Assembly: GCA_021846945.1 (NCBI GenBank)
Contig: JAJZVZ010000003.1
Location: 1 to 64,000 of the forward strand
Direction of reading: 5' to 3'
Source: Acidobacteriota bacterium
GTDB taxonomy: Bacteria; Acidobacteriota; Terriglobia; Terriglobales; Acidobacteriaceae
DNA length: 64,000 nucleotides
Positions within the stretch are counted from its first letter, which is position 1, and the number at the start of each line of letters is the position of its first letter. Below, one piece after another: positions 37,233-45,276 of this stretch. Below the pieces are notes generated by a model that saw nothing but the letters and a program-made list of their open reading frames with translations, was not told the origin of the DNA and ran no database searches. A program made the position numbers and the translations under genes.

Positions 37233-37340
37233 CTGCCGGATCAGCCATGCACCCCCCCTCAAAATTGCTAGTGTAGATTGACCCTCGGAACCCACCGCCC
37301 AAAATCTTTCTAGAATATCAACTATTTTGCAAGCACCGGC

Positions 37341-38807
37341 TTATTGGATATTTGTGTACACGAAATCGCCGATTCGCTGGCTGGTGCCCATGTGAACCGA
37401 CCCATCCGGCGCGGTGATCGTGTGGTATTCGATATTTCCGATCTGCTGGCTGTTTGTGTACCACTGTCCTGAAGGCATAGCGAAATTGCCGTATGTGAAT
37501 TTGCCGATCTGCTGAGTTGTTCCCCACAGATTCCCGGCGGAGGAGGTTCCATTGATAAACCCGAGGTTACCGATCTGCTGGGTCGTCTGCTGTGCCGTAT
37601 AGCCGTTCGATCCCGTAGTCGTGGAAAAAGTGAGGTTGCCGACCTGCTGACTTGTAGTGTCATAGGTGACGGGGCCAGAATACGTGCTCGTGTAGCCGAG
37701 GCTCGAAGAAGATGTTCTGCTCATTTCGGCGTTTGCCGCTTCCCGTTGCAGAGCCTGACCAGAAGACGCAAGACCGATGGCCAGCCCTTCACCAAGGGCA
37801 CGCCAAAACTGATGTCGCCTTTTGATCGGCTTCAAATTGGCGTCATAGACGGTAATCCTCCTGCCCACAATGTGAGCGTAATAGAGTTGTCCGTCACGGC
37901 GTGTCGAATACCAGTTGAGCGGCCTAAAATCGGCATCAAAATACTCAGTGATCCCATCGTTGTAGTCTTTCAGCCAAACGATTTTTCCCGCCTGCGTTGT
38001 CGAGCTGTGAATATTCAGGTACTTGAAGTTCTTGTCATAAAGCTCGACCTCTTGCCCCGTTGTATAGGCGTAGTAGGTCTCCCCGGAGGATTCGAAAGTG
38101 CTCCAGTTGGTAGGCTCTCCAAAACGATCATAGATGTCAGAGTAACCGTCTTCCGGCTTCTCAAAGTAACCGTTCGTTCCGTCACAATACCAACGGAACA
38201 GGACTTTGTTCGTCTTAACGTCGATGTATTCGGAACCATCCTGATGATCCTCAATTCGAGTCGTGGGATTGCCGTCTTTGTCGAGAAGTAGCCGAATGCC
38301 GACGTACTTGAAATCCTTGTTGTAAATGTAGACCGTCGAGCGGTCGCGAATGACGTTATAGTGATTCCCGTTCCTGTTGAAACTCATGAAGTCGAGCACA
38401 TCTGCCAAGTTCAGAACTTCCGGCGTTTTGTCTTCATGAAACTGGAATGTTCCCTTTTCAGGGAGGGCCTTGAAATGGGGATAATTCACCGAATAGTTGC
38501 CGAAATAGCTGTCCCCACTGATGACCCCTTGAAACTTAATGTCGCCCGAGGGTCCTTCGCTTTCGACGGTCATAGTCGATTTGTCTTTGTCAAATGCGGA
38601 GATGTCGCAAGGACCGGAGCCAAGGAGGGGAGCACCGATTCGTAGCGTGCATTCCTTGTGACTGAAGCTGATCGTGGCGGTCCCCTGGATTGAATGTCTC
38701 GGATTTGTGGTGTTGATGACCGTACCACTAAGAGACCATGGGGCATTTTGGGCGGTGGACGGCGAGACGGACATGACGACCACGATGCAAATCAGCAATT
38801 CACGCAT
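37341..38807 (-). CDS. secreted repeat protein, island cargo
   Basis: A 488-residue exported protein (signal LLICIVVVMSVSPSTAQ) of unknown function. Residues 20-125 form a beta-rich domain with two Cys (ECTLRIG, SGPCDIS). Residues 130-330 repeat a YDKNFKY/DANLKPI-type strand-turn unit (for example YIYNKDFKYVGIR, ELYDKNFKYLNIH, TVYDANLKPIKRR). Residues about 365-488 hold five copies of a Q-Q-I/V-G-N-L/F motif (SQQVGNLTF, TQQIGNLGF, TQQIGKFTY, SQQIGNIEY, SQRIGDFVY). The start is ATG 38807; the track's GTG is one codon earlier. Base composition is lower in GC than the chromosome around it. Confidence 0.7.
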   Translation of the reverse strand: MRELLICIVVVMSVSPSTAQNAPWSLSGTVINTTNPRHSIQGTATISFSHKECTLRIGAPLLGSGPCDISAFDKDKSTMTVESEGPSGDIKFQGVISGDSYFGNYSVNYPHFKALPEKGTFQFHEDKTPEVLNLADVLDFMSFNRNGNHYNVIRDRSTVYIYNKDFKYVGIRLLLDKDGNPTTRIEDHQDGSEYIDVKTNKVLFRWYCDGTNGYFEKPEDGYSDIYDRFGEPTNWSTFESSGETYYAYTTGQEVELYDKNFKYLNIHSSTTQAGKIVWLKDYNDGITEYFDADFRPLNWYSTRRDGQLYYAHIVGRRITVYDANLKPIKRRHQFWRALGEGLAIGLASSGQALQREAANAEMSRTSSSSLGYTSTYSGPVTYDTTSQQVGNLTFSTTTGSNGYTAQQTTQQIGNLGFINGTSSAGNLWGTTQQIGKFTYGNFAMPSGQWYTNSQQIGNIEYHTITAPDGSVHMGTSQRIGDFVYTNIQ

Positions 38808-39148
38808 CACATTTACCTTTAACTGGGAAACATCTTAGCTCAGGATTAAGCTCATGACGAACCATTTTCCCCGTCGGCGACGCCTCTCGCATCCTCGCAG
38901 AACGAAAGTCTGAGTCAGGACTTCGGATTGTGCTACGATTCGAGCAATAGAAAAGCCGGGGTGCCAGCCCCGGCCATTCGTGAATTTTGCTTGCGGGCAA
39001 TCTTATTGTGCTTGAGGTTTGCCCAAAATGCAATCGCTTTGCTTGGCATCCGAAGACGATTCCCAACTTCTTGAGTTTGTGAAGAATCAGCTTCCCTCGA
39101 TAAGAGCGGGGCAGGTGTACTGCGAACTGGCCGGCGATGGTACTGCCG
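38808..39148. other. intergenic region in the island
   Basis: About 340 bases with a minus-strand terminator at 38948-38974 and, to its left, the probable promoter of the secreted repeat protein. A 76-codon plus-strand ORF (39019-39249) overlaps the zinc-ribbon gene on the other strand and is not supported by a ribosome-binding site. Confidence 0.5.
38948..38974 (-). terminator. Rho-independent terminator of the island replication operon
   Basis: On the minus strand GCCGGGG-CTGGCA-CCCCGGC is followed by TTTTCTAT: a 7-bp GC stem, 6-base loop and T-run. It ends transcription coming from the 41611-39149 gene set. Confidence 0.8.
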
Positions 39149-39367
39149 TCATAGCCTCAGTTCGTGCGGATTTGGCCCAGGACGCTGGTGTAAATCTGCG
39201 CCTCCGTATTCATTCTCTTGACCGCACTTCGGACATTTGCCCGGAATAGAAATTGGCTCTTCAAATGGAACAATGTGTCCCGGGCGCACTCCACCTGCAA
39301 ATTGAAGAAAGATCCATTCTCCGCAGCTTCGACACTGCGCTGCCCACCATATGTGAATGATCTTCAT
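39149..39367 (-). CDS. small zinc-ribbon protein
   Basis: A 72-residue protein with paired CxxC motifs (CRSCGEW and CPKCGQENE) about 30 residues apart, the pattern of a zinc ribbon. The ORF track opens at 39511, but ATG 39367 begins a well-formed small protein (MKIIHIWWAAQ), and the upstream codons overlap the 3' end of the primase gene in another frame. It lies 94 bases downstream of the Prim-Pol gene stop and upstream of the terminator, so it is probably the last gene of that operon. Function is unknown. Confidence 0.6.
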   Translation of the reverse strand: MKIIHIWWAAQCRSCGEWIFLQFAGGVRPGHIVPFEEPISIPGKCPKCGQENEYGGADLHQRPGPNPHELRL

Positions 39368-39461
39368 AATGCCGAGAATTATACGTTCTTTACTTACAGA
39401 AGGCTTCCTACGATCTTCGATGGCCCAGCGGGGCCTCAATTTTGAAATAAACGAAACGCCG

Positions 39462-41411
39462 TCACTGGAGCAGACCGCCACACGCGCTATCGAACGGCGA
39501 CGCATCAGCATTGAGATTGCTGCGATCCAGGATCATTTGTTCCTCATTCTCCCGAACCAGCTTTCCCCCGCCATTGGCGCGGGTTTCAGGGCTATTTTGC
39601 GTTTCTGGTTCTCTGGTTCGTTGTATATCCTGCGAACCAGAAAACCACTTTTCATAAAGGTATGGTTTACCCCGCGTGCCTTCCCCGGTTCGCTTCACCC
39701 TTTCAGAGCGAGTTAGAGACGTGAGTGCTGCCCGAATGGTCTTTGTCGTCCCTTCCACTTCATCGCGGATTTGTTTCTGAGCCTGAGGCTTCCCAGCGGT
39801 TTGCAGATAGGTGAGAATTCGGCTCTCAGCATCGCTCTGATCCCTTTCCGCCTTGCTGCCATCGAGGGACAGTTTGCGCGTTACGGGATCGAAGGCGAGC
39901 ACGGTTTCAGAGAGATCGGTGCAGATGCGCTGGACAGTCTGGAGGGTCCGGTAAGTTTCGGTACGCTTGAGCAGCAGCAAGGTAGAAACGATGCCACCCA
40001 GGGCCGTGCTCCCAAGAGGCGAGTCGATAGCATCAGCTTTCAGGCTCTTTCCGGCATGGTGCGTCAGCAGGATATGAGTGCCCGTTTCGCGGGCAATGTC
40101 AATCAACGGCCCTAATGCCTGATAGGTCTCCGCATAGGCTTTCTCGTCACGGATGCGCGCCAACCGGAAGAGGGGATCAATCACCACCAGCGCCGGTGTG
40201 CGTTCCCGTACCAGTCGCACCAGAGCGGGCATCGCATCTTCAGGTGCATGAGCGGCATGTATGCGGATCGGCTCTTCGCCGGATGCGCCCAATGCGCGAA
40301 AATCGGCTTTCACGTCCTCGGCTCTTTCTTCCAAGGCAAGGTAGATAACTTCGCCTTGTCGAGTTTTGCGACCGAGGAAATCTCTGCCCGTGCTCACAGC
40401 GAGGGCCAAATTCCGCGCGAAGGTGCTCTTGCCCACCTTTGGTTTTGCCACAACAGCCGCGACTGTCCCCGCAATCAGCAGCCCTTCCACCAGGTAATCC
40501 ACGGGAGCATCGGGGCGGGCCATCAACTCTCCCAGGTGAATCAGCTCATAACCGCCCGGATTCCCACTTTGTGATGCTTCCATCCTGTCGCACTCCGTTA
40601 TCCCTTTCGGGTTCGGATACCTCGCCGGAATGTCGCGTGCGATGGCGCGCACCTTCGCATCGGGCAACGGCGGAGAAAATACGCCGTTCTCCACCAGCAA
40701 TGCCGCTTCGATGGCAGCCGGAGTCATTCCTCGTTTGTGCATGGAACCGGCAAGGGAAACTAGATGCTTTGTACGACCACCTTTGCCGATTGGCTGGTTC
40801 ACCAACGCGCCCACTACTGACGTGCTTTGTGGCGTCTGTGCGCCTTGCGGCTCTTGGATGAGGGATAGGAGCCATCCAGGACACAGCACGGGCGGAATGG
40901 CCGATTCGTTGATTTCATACCGTGCGCCGCTCGCATGGACCGAAGGTGGGGCCACAACGTAGCCGCCGTTTCCGCGAATGTCCAGCCCTGGAGCTATCCG
41001 GCTCTGCGAATTGCGAACGTCCGCACCTTTCGGCCAAAGGAAATAGAGGTGCTGTCCTCCGCCGCCCGTTCGGACGGTGTAGCTATCGGGTAGCGGGCCA
41101 TAACGCCTCTCAAGTTCGATGAGGGATTGCTCGCCTTGCTTGCCGTCAACATCCAAGACAAGGATGCCGCTCTCCGCCCCGGTCACGATGCCGATATTTG
41201 CATCCGGCCAGCGGGTCCACCATTCGCGGATCGTGGCCGGATCACGGCTCGCGTCTTTCAGGCCGTGGGCAGTCCGGGGATGCTTGCCGGGACTCTCACA
41301 GTCTGCCCGCCCGCAAGAGCAACCGTGCGCCGCTGGGGAATGGAGTGGGATCACAAGCCAGCCCCGCGCCGCGTACCCCAGTGCCGTCACAAGATCGGAC
41401 GGGGTCATCAT
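39462..41411 (-). CDS. bifunctional DNA primase/polymerase with RepA-like AAA ATPase domain
   Basis: A 649-residue replication protein. The N-terminal Prim-Pol domain (about residues 8-185) carries LVLDVDG (metal-binding DxD), GGGGQHLYFLW and LDIRGNGGYVVAPPS, plus a CSCGRADCESPGKHPR cluster. The central RecA-like AAA_25 domain has Walker A AKPKVGKST near residue 320 and Walker B LVVIDPL. A C-terminal winged-helix-like segment follows (AQKQIRDEVEGTTKTIRAAL). It would prime and unwind DNA for autonomous replication of the excised element. The start ATG overlaps the stop of the HTH gene by four bases. Such proteins are typical of plasmids, satellites and islands. Confidence 0.9.
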   Translation of the reverse strand: MMTPSDLVTALGYAARGWLVIPLHSPAAHGCSCGRADCESPGKHPRTAHGLKDASRDPATIREWWTRWPDANIGIVTGAESGILVLDVDGKQGEQSLIELERRYGPLPDSYTVRTGGGGQHLYFLWPKGADVRNSQSRIAPGLDIRGNGGYVVAPPSVHASGARYEINESAIPPVLCPGWLLSLIQEPQGAQTPQSTSVVGALVNQPIGKGGRTKHLVSLAGSMHKRGMTPAAIEAALLVENGVFSPPLPDAKVRAIARDIPARYPNPKGITECDRMEASQSGNPGGYELIHLGELMARPDAPVDYLVEGLLIAGTVAAVVAKPKVGKSTFARNLALAVSTGRDFLGRKTRQGEVIYLALEERAEDVKADFRALGASGEEPIRIHAAHAPEDAMPALVRLVRERTPALVVIDPLFRLARIRDEKAYAETYQALGPLIDIARETGTHILLTHHAGKSLKADAIDSPLGSTALGGIVSTLLLLKRTETYRTLQTVQRICTDLSETVLAFDPVTRKLSLDGSKAERDQSDAESRILTYLQTAGKPQAQKQIRDEVEGTTKTIRAALTSLTRSERVKRTGEGTRGKPYLYEKWFSGSQDIQRTREPETQNSPETRANGGGKLVRENEEQMILDRSNLNADASPFDSACGGLLQ

Positions 41412-41611
41412 TGCAGGTCCAGCGCGGGCATCGTTCCGCGATCAATGATCTTCTGGATGGTCTCATCCGAGATTCTGACCGCGCGGCCTACTTTGACGTA
41501 TTCAATGCTCCGGCGGTAAATCCATGATCGAAGACACTTGACGCTGATTCCGAGCCGCGCGGCAGCCTGGGGCAGTGAATTCAGTTTCGACTCTTGCAGC
41601 GATGCGGGCAT
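41408..41611 (-). CDS. excisionase/MerR-like helix-turn-helix protein
   Basis: A 67-residue DNA-binding protein of the excisionase/HTH_17 type: LPQAAARLGISVKCLRSWIYRRSIEYVKVGRAVRISDETIQKII is a compact winged-helix. ATG 41611 is chosen because a GGAGG lies just upstream (TGGAGGATCAAATG on the minus strand); the track start at 41647 is too long. It overlaps the primase start (ATGA). It is divergent from 41675 with a 63-base control region, so it may be both a recombination directionality factor and an autoregulator. Confidence 0.8.
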   Translation of the reverse strand: MPASLQESKLNSLPQAAARLGISVKCLRSWIYRRSIEYVKVGRAVRISDETIQKIIDRGTMPALDLQ

Positions 41612-41674
41612 TTGATCCTCCAGAATACGGTTTGCTCTACTTTCCAAATAAATGCTACGAAATATCGGGAGCGC

Positions 41675-42511
41675 ATGTCGATATTATTTGATTGCCTTTT
41701 GTTGCCGATACGTGCTATCTATATTTTGGTGAAGCGCGATGCCCAATTGCCGCTAGAGATTTACGGAATACACGGCGTGGCTCCCTTTGAGCAAAGCCGG
41801 GCTGTCCTCGAAACGGTCTGCAACGCGCTAAATTCCGATTCGCGCGCAGAGTTGAAAAATCACCTCCGTGCGCTTGTGAGAAGGTGGCTCGATTCGGGTC
41901 CGAACTTGGAACAGATGCTTCAGGACGCGAGCATCCTTGTGGCGACGAACCAAGACAGCGTAGAGCTACTTTCGCGTTCAACCTTGCCCCAGAATGAGCG
42001 TAAAGTGCTCACGTTTGGGATGCGTGCGGTTTGGACTCCCACTTCCGGGGCACAGGCCCGGCTTGTCCTCATGTCCGATTACGAAATGCTGGAGACTTTG
42101 CTAGGGGAACCTGTGCGCCAGAAAGGGCCGAACGGAAAAGAGACAGTTATGCCCAAGGCAGAGGCGCTGATGCTCTTTTACCTGTTGACCGTCACTCCGG
42201 GCTGCGAAAAGATCGCCGGTCCCTGTCCGCGTTGTGATCGCTACTACATCAAGAAGCGAGCATCGCAAAAAGTCTATTGCTCCCGCCGGTGTGGAAATGC
42301 TGCTACGGCGGTAGCGCGAACCCATGAGCGAATCGCCAGTGAGCGCAGAGACAAGCTCGCGCGCGCCAAGGCTGCAATGAAGAAATGGAAGCCCACGGCT
42401 ACCCAGCAGGACTGGAAACACTGGGTTGCCATGAAAACAGGGATTGACCCGCGCTTTTTGACCCGCGCTGTCACTAAGGGCGACTTGGTGCCGCCGCGAA
42501 AGAAGAGGTGA
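41675..42511 (+). CDS. hypothetical protein with CGNR-like zinc finger
   Basis: A 278-residue protein. The N-terminal 180 residues are helical and unrecognised. The C-terminal region has CPRCDRYYIKKRASQKVYCSRRCGNAATA, a CxxC...CxxxC finger resembling the CGNR class of regulatory proteins, then a basic helix. ATG 41675 follows a GGGAG; the track start at 41594 would overlap the divergent HTH gene. The stop is 3 bases before the integrase start, so the pair is co-transcribed. A role in controlling integration is a guess from context. Confidence 0.7.
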   Translation: MSILFDCLLLPIRAIYILVKRDAQLPLEIYGIHGVAPFEQSRAVLETVCNALNSDSRAELKNHLRALVRRWLDSGPNLEQMLQDASILVATNQDSVELLSRSTLPQNERKVLTFGMRAVWTPTSGAQARLVLMSDYEMLETLLGEPVRQKGPNGKETVMPKAEALMLFYLLTVTPGCEKIAGPCPRCDRYYIKKRASQKVYCSRRCGNAATAVARTHERIASERRDKLARAKAAMKKWKPTATQQDWKHWVAMKTGIDPRFLTRAVTKGDLVPPRKKR

Positions 42512-42514
42512 ACT

Positions 42515-43735
42515 ATGTCAGTGTTTCGCTACAAGGGCAGCAAGGTTTGGACGATGGATTTTCTCTTCCACGGCCAGCGCATCAGGGAAAGCACAGGGAC
42601 GCGCTCCAAGACGCTTGCTCTGAAGATTGAGGATAAGCGTCGCCGGGCATTGGAAGAGGGCGCAGCGGGCATCAGGAAGCGGCAGCAGCCCCTTCTGCTT
42701 TCGGTTGCGGCAGATGATTGGCTGAAATTGAAGAAAGCCACGCTTGCGCCGCGCTCTGTGAAGATCGAACAGGCTAACCTTGCACATCTGCTCCCGGAGT
42801 TGGGCCGTAAGCTGATTTGCGATATTGAAGCGGCGGACGTTGCCCGCTATCAGCAAAAGCGGATTGACGAAAAGGCTTCACCCAAGACGGTCAATCTGGA
42901 AGTGGGGACGCTGCGGGCGATTCTGAAACGCTCCGGCCAGTGGGCGCGGTTGCAGCCGGAAGTGAGTATGCTTCCCACGCGGGATGATGTGGGCCGGGCC
43001 ATCACAGCGGACGAGGAAACGGCGCTGCTACAGGCTTGCAGTCAATCCCGCTCCCGCTCTCTGGTTCCATTCGTCACCCTGGCGATTGAGACGGGGGCGC
43101 GGTACGGAACCATTCGGACGCTCGAATGGGGCAACGTGGATTTTGAAAACCGCTGCTTGAAGTGGGGCAAAGACAAGACGGCAGCCGGTACGGGGCGAAT
43201 AGTGCCGCTCAGTCAAAGGGCCGTTGCTGCTCTCAGCTTTTGGGCGACACACTTCCCGAATCGCAAGCCGGAACATTACGTGTTCCCTTCAGAGCGGTAC
43301 GGCGCGGGCGGGGACGAATTCAGCCCCAAGGCTTACCACGTTGACACGTCCAAGCCCATCGGGAGCATCAAGGAAGCATGGGAAGCGGCCAGACTGCGGG
43401 CAGCGCGGATTCTGAAAGGCGAGACGGAAGAGACGGAAGAGAACACCGAGACGGAACCCAAAGAACCGATTGCGCCCCTTGCTTGCCGCTTCCACGATCT
43501 GCGGCACACGGCGGTTTCCCGGATGCTCAACAACGGTGTACCGATTGCCAAGGTTGCGAAGATCGTAGGATGGAGCAAGTCTACGATGGTGCTCATGGCA
43601 GCGCGGTACGGTCACTTCTCTTTGAACGATCTGCGAGACGCTGTCGAAGGCATCAGCGGGAGCAAAATTGAAGCGGGGTCCCCGGTATTTTCCCCGGTAT
43701 CGGAGCAAAGCCCGGAAGCGAAGCGGCCTAACTGA
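42515..43735 (+). CDS. int: tyrosine-type site-specific recombinase (integrase)
   Basis: A 406-residue integrase. It has an N-terminal arm-binding segment (FRYKGSKVWTMDFLFHGQRIREST) and a SAM-like core-binding domain (about 65-145). The catalytic domain contains Arg in ETGARYGTIRTLEW, HDLRHTAVSRML (H-x-x-R) and GWSKSTMVLMAARYGH with the nucleophilic Tyr. A Glu-rich insertion (EETEENTETEPKEP) sits before the HxxR box. The gene ends 8 bases from the attR repeat inside tRNA-Lys, the standard position for a tRNA-targeting integrase. The last codons encode the right copy of the 25-bp terminal repeat. Confidence 0.95.
   Translation: MSVFRYKGSKVWTMDFLFHGQRIRESTGTRSKTLALKIEDKRRRALEEGAAGIRKRQQPLLLSVAADDWLKLKKATLAPRSVKIEQANLAHLLPELGRKLICDIEAADVARYQQKRIDEKASPKTVNLEVGTLRAILKRSGQWARLQPEVSMLPTRDDVGRAITADEETALLQACSQSRSRSLVPFVTLAIETGARYGTIRTLEWGNVDFENRCLKWGKDKTAAGTGRIVPLSQRAVAALSFWATHFPNRKPEHYVFPSERYGAGGDEFSPKAYHVDTSKPIGSIKEAWEAARLRAARILKGETEETEENTETEPKEPIAPLACRFHDLRHTAVSRMLNNGVPIAKVAKIVGWSKSTMVLMAARYGHFSLNDLRDAVEGISGSKIEAGSPVFSPVSEQSPEAKRPN
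43676..43700 (+). repeat. island terminal direct repeat, right copy
   Basis: Identical to 36498-36522. It lies within the 3' coding end of the integrase, 43 bases from attR. Sharing with the noncoding left end argues for a DNA-level role. Confidence 0.7.
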
Positions 43736-43743
43736 TTGAGTCG

Positions 43744-43790
43744 ATTGGTGGACGCGGTAGGAATCGAACCTACAACCTGTCGGTTAAGAG
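43744..43790. repeat. attR: 47-bp direct repeat inside tRNA-Lys
   Basis: Identical to 36331-36377. It restores the 3' half of the tRNA from the anticodon through CCA, so the tRNA remains intact after integration. Confidence 0.93.
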
Positions 43791-43821
43791 CCGAATGCTC
43801 TGCCAGTTGAGCTACGCGTCC
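43746..43821 (-). tRNA. tRNA-Lys(CUU)
   Basis: Reads on the minus strand as a standard cloverleaf. The acceptor is GGACGCG/CGCGTCC, the D-stem is GCTC/GAGC, the anticodon loop is CTCTTAA (anticodon CUU), the T-arm is GTAGG-TTCGATT-CCTAC, and discriminator A and an encoded CCA follow (73 nt plus CCA). The outermost anticodon-stem pair is a U-C mismatch. It serves as the island's integration target. Confidence 0.95.
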
Positions 43822-43961
43822 AATCCATCAAGGGAGGCCGTGCGGCAGGCTTTCCATCGCACGGTTGAAGCGAAGGCAAATGACTCCGCCCTTCAAAATA
43901 TAGCACAGTGCCGCTGCGGACTCCAAAACGGCCGGAGCCTCTGCCCGGCGCCTCGCCGCTT

Positions 43962-45236
43962 TCACTTTCTGCCGTTGAACTCGCGCACCGCGTCCAGCAT
44001 GGCGACGATGTTTTCGACTGGCGTGCCCGCCTGCACGTTGTGAATTGTGTTGAAGACGAAGCCGCCGCCGGGCGCGAAGATCGCACAGCGGCGCAGCACC
44101 TGCTCGCGGACCTCGGCCGGCGTGCCGAAGGGCAAAACGTGCTGCGTATCCACGCCACCGCCCCAGAACACGATGCGGTCGCCGAAATTCGCTTTGAGCT
44201 GCTCAGGGTCCATGCCAGCTGCCGAACACTGCACCGGATTGAGGATGTCGAAGCCCGCATCAATAAACGTCGGGATGAATTTGATCACTGAACCGCAGGA
44301 GTGTTTGAAGGTCTTCCACGGCGTGTGCGCGTGAATCCAGTCATTGACACGCCTGTAATAGGGCGCGTACAGCTCCTGAAGTGTTCTTACCGAGCAGAAT
44401 GCGGAGGTCTGCGTGCCGAAATCCGTGCCGCAGATAAAGACTGCCTGCACCTTGTCGCCGACTACCGCATGGATGCGCTCCAGATTTTGGATGCCGATCT
44501 CGCACTGGCGCTCAAAGATCCTGTGAATGTAGTCCTGGCGGCTGCGCGTGGAGACGTACCACTCGGCCACATCGCGGATGCCCCGGGGATGCTTGACGGA
44601 CGGGCCGGGGACGAGCGCAATGTCGCCGAATGCGGTGCCGCCAAAGCTGGCGATGACGCCGCGGCCTGTTGCCGCCGCTTGCGTGGCCGCGCGGGCAAAG
44701 TGGTCAAGCTCCTCCTGAGAGACAGGGACGTACTCCTCCAGGTTGTCTTCCGGGTTCAGCTTCTCTTCGTCGATTGGATCCTGGCGCACGATGCAATCGA
44801 AGAAGTAGCCGCCCTTCGGCATCCGTCCGCTCGGGGGGACGCTGGTGTCGCCGCCGGGATAGATAAGCGTGTCGCCGCGGTCGTCTGTGGTTACATTGAA
44901 GTCGCCGGGAACAAGCACATCGAGTCCGTTGAACTCCCAGCTCTTCCATCGCTCTGCCGGAAAGCCGAACATCGTGCCGCGCGCAAAGATGCCCACCACG
45001 TCCACGCCCATCGCCTCCAGCAGGTCGTTTTCAAGTAGGCCCAGCATCTGGAACGGCTCGTGGATCTTGACCGGCCGCTTCTCCAGCCCGTAATAGTCGC
45101 GCAGCGCTGCCACGCAACTGGCGTGAACACCGGTCACGGCGGTTCCGCCAAAGTCAATGGGAACACGATCGGGCTGTTTGTGGTTCAAGGTGTTCGCAAG
45201 TCGTTCGCGGCTGGTGATATCAATTGCGGTCGTCAT
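43962..45236 (-). CDS. UroD/methyltransferase-family protein, copy 1
   Basis: A 424-residue cytoplasmic protein of the uroporphyrinogen decarboxylase/MtaA-CmuA superfamily. The first residues SRERLANTLNHKQPDRVPIDFGG are typical of the branch that is not true HemE. HSCG near residue 312 and NPVQC about 25 residues later match the HxC...C zinc site of cobalamin-dependent methyltransferases, so methyl transfer is more likely than heme synthesis. No corrinoid-binding protein is seen nearby. The track's N-terminal extension to 45476 overlaps the upstream paralogue; ATG 45236 aligns with the paralogue start. It is the last gene of the sugar-acid operon. Confidence 0.85.
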   Translation of the reverse strand: MTTAIDITSRERLANTLNHKQPDRVPIDFGGTAVTGVHASCVAALRDYYGLEKRPVKIHEPFQMLGLLENDLLEAMGVDVVGIFARGTMFGFPAERWKSWEFNGLDVLVPGDFNVTTDDRGDTLIYPGGDTSVPPSGRMPKGGYFFDCIVRQDPIDEEKLNPEDNLEEYVPVSQEELDHFARAATQAAATGRGVIASFGGTAFGDIALVPGPSVKHPRGIRDVAEWYVSTRSRQDYIHRIFERQCEIGIQNLERIHAVVGDKVQAVFICGTDFGTQTSAFCSVRTLQELYAPYYRRVNDWIHAHTPWKTFKHSCGSVIKFIPTFIDAGFDILNPVQCSAAGMDPEQLKANFGDRIVFWGGGVDTQHVLPFGTPAEVREQVLRRCAIFAPGGGFVFNTIHNVQAGTPVENIVAMLDAVREFNGRK

Positions 45237-45276
45237 GTTGTTCTTCTCAGCCTTGCATGCGCGCTCGTCCGCGCGC

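Larger units (their letters stand above)
36331..43790. mobile_element. tRNA-Lys-integrated genomic island with Prim-Pol and tyrosine integrase
   Basis: A 7.46-kb element bounded by perfect 47-bp direct repeats. The right repeat lies within the intact tRNA-Lys(CUU) gene and the left is an orphan copy of its 3' part. It carries an integrase next to the tRNA, an HTH/excisionase-like gene coupled to a Prim-Pol/AAA replication protein, zinc-binding small proteins and cargo. No capsid, terminase, relaxase or type IV secretion gene is seen. Several genes look lower in GC than the flanks. A phage-satellite-like or mobilizable island is the best reading. Confidence 0.88.

Noticed and set aside
39019-39249. 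76-residue plus-strand ORF in the island
   Set aside because: It overlaps the zinc-ribbon gene on the opposite strand and lacks a ribosome-binding site. It cannot be excluded entirely.
43784-44263. 159-residue minus-strand ORF covering the tRNA end and UroD copy 1
   Set aside because: Out-of-frame shadow of the UroD gene. Its similarity to the N-terminal extension of ORF 43962-45476 only reflects the tandem duplication.
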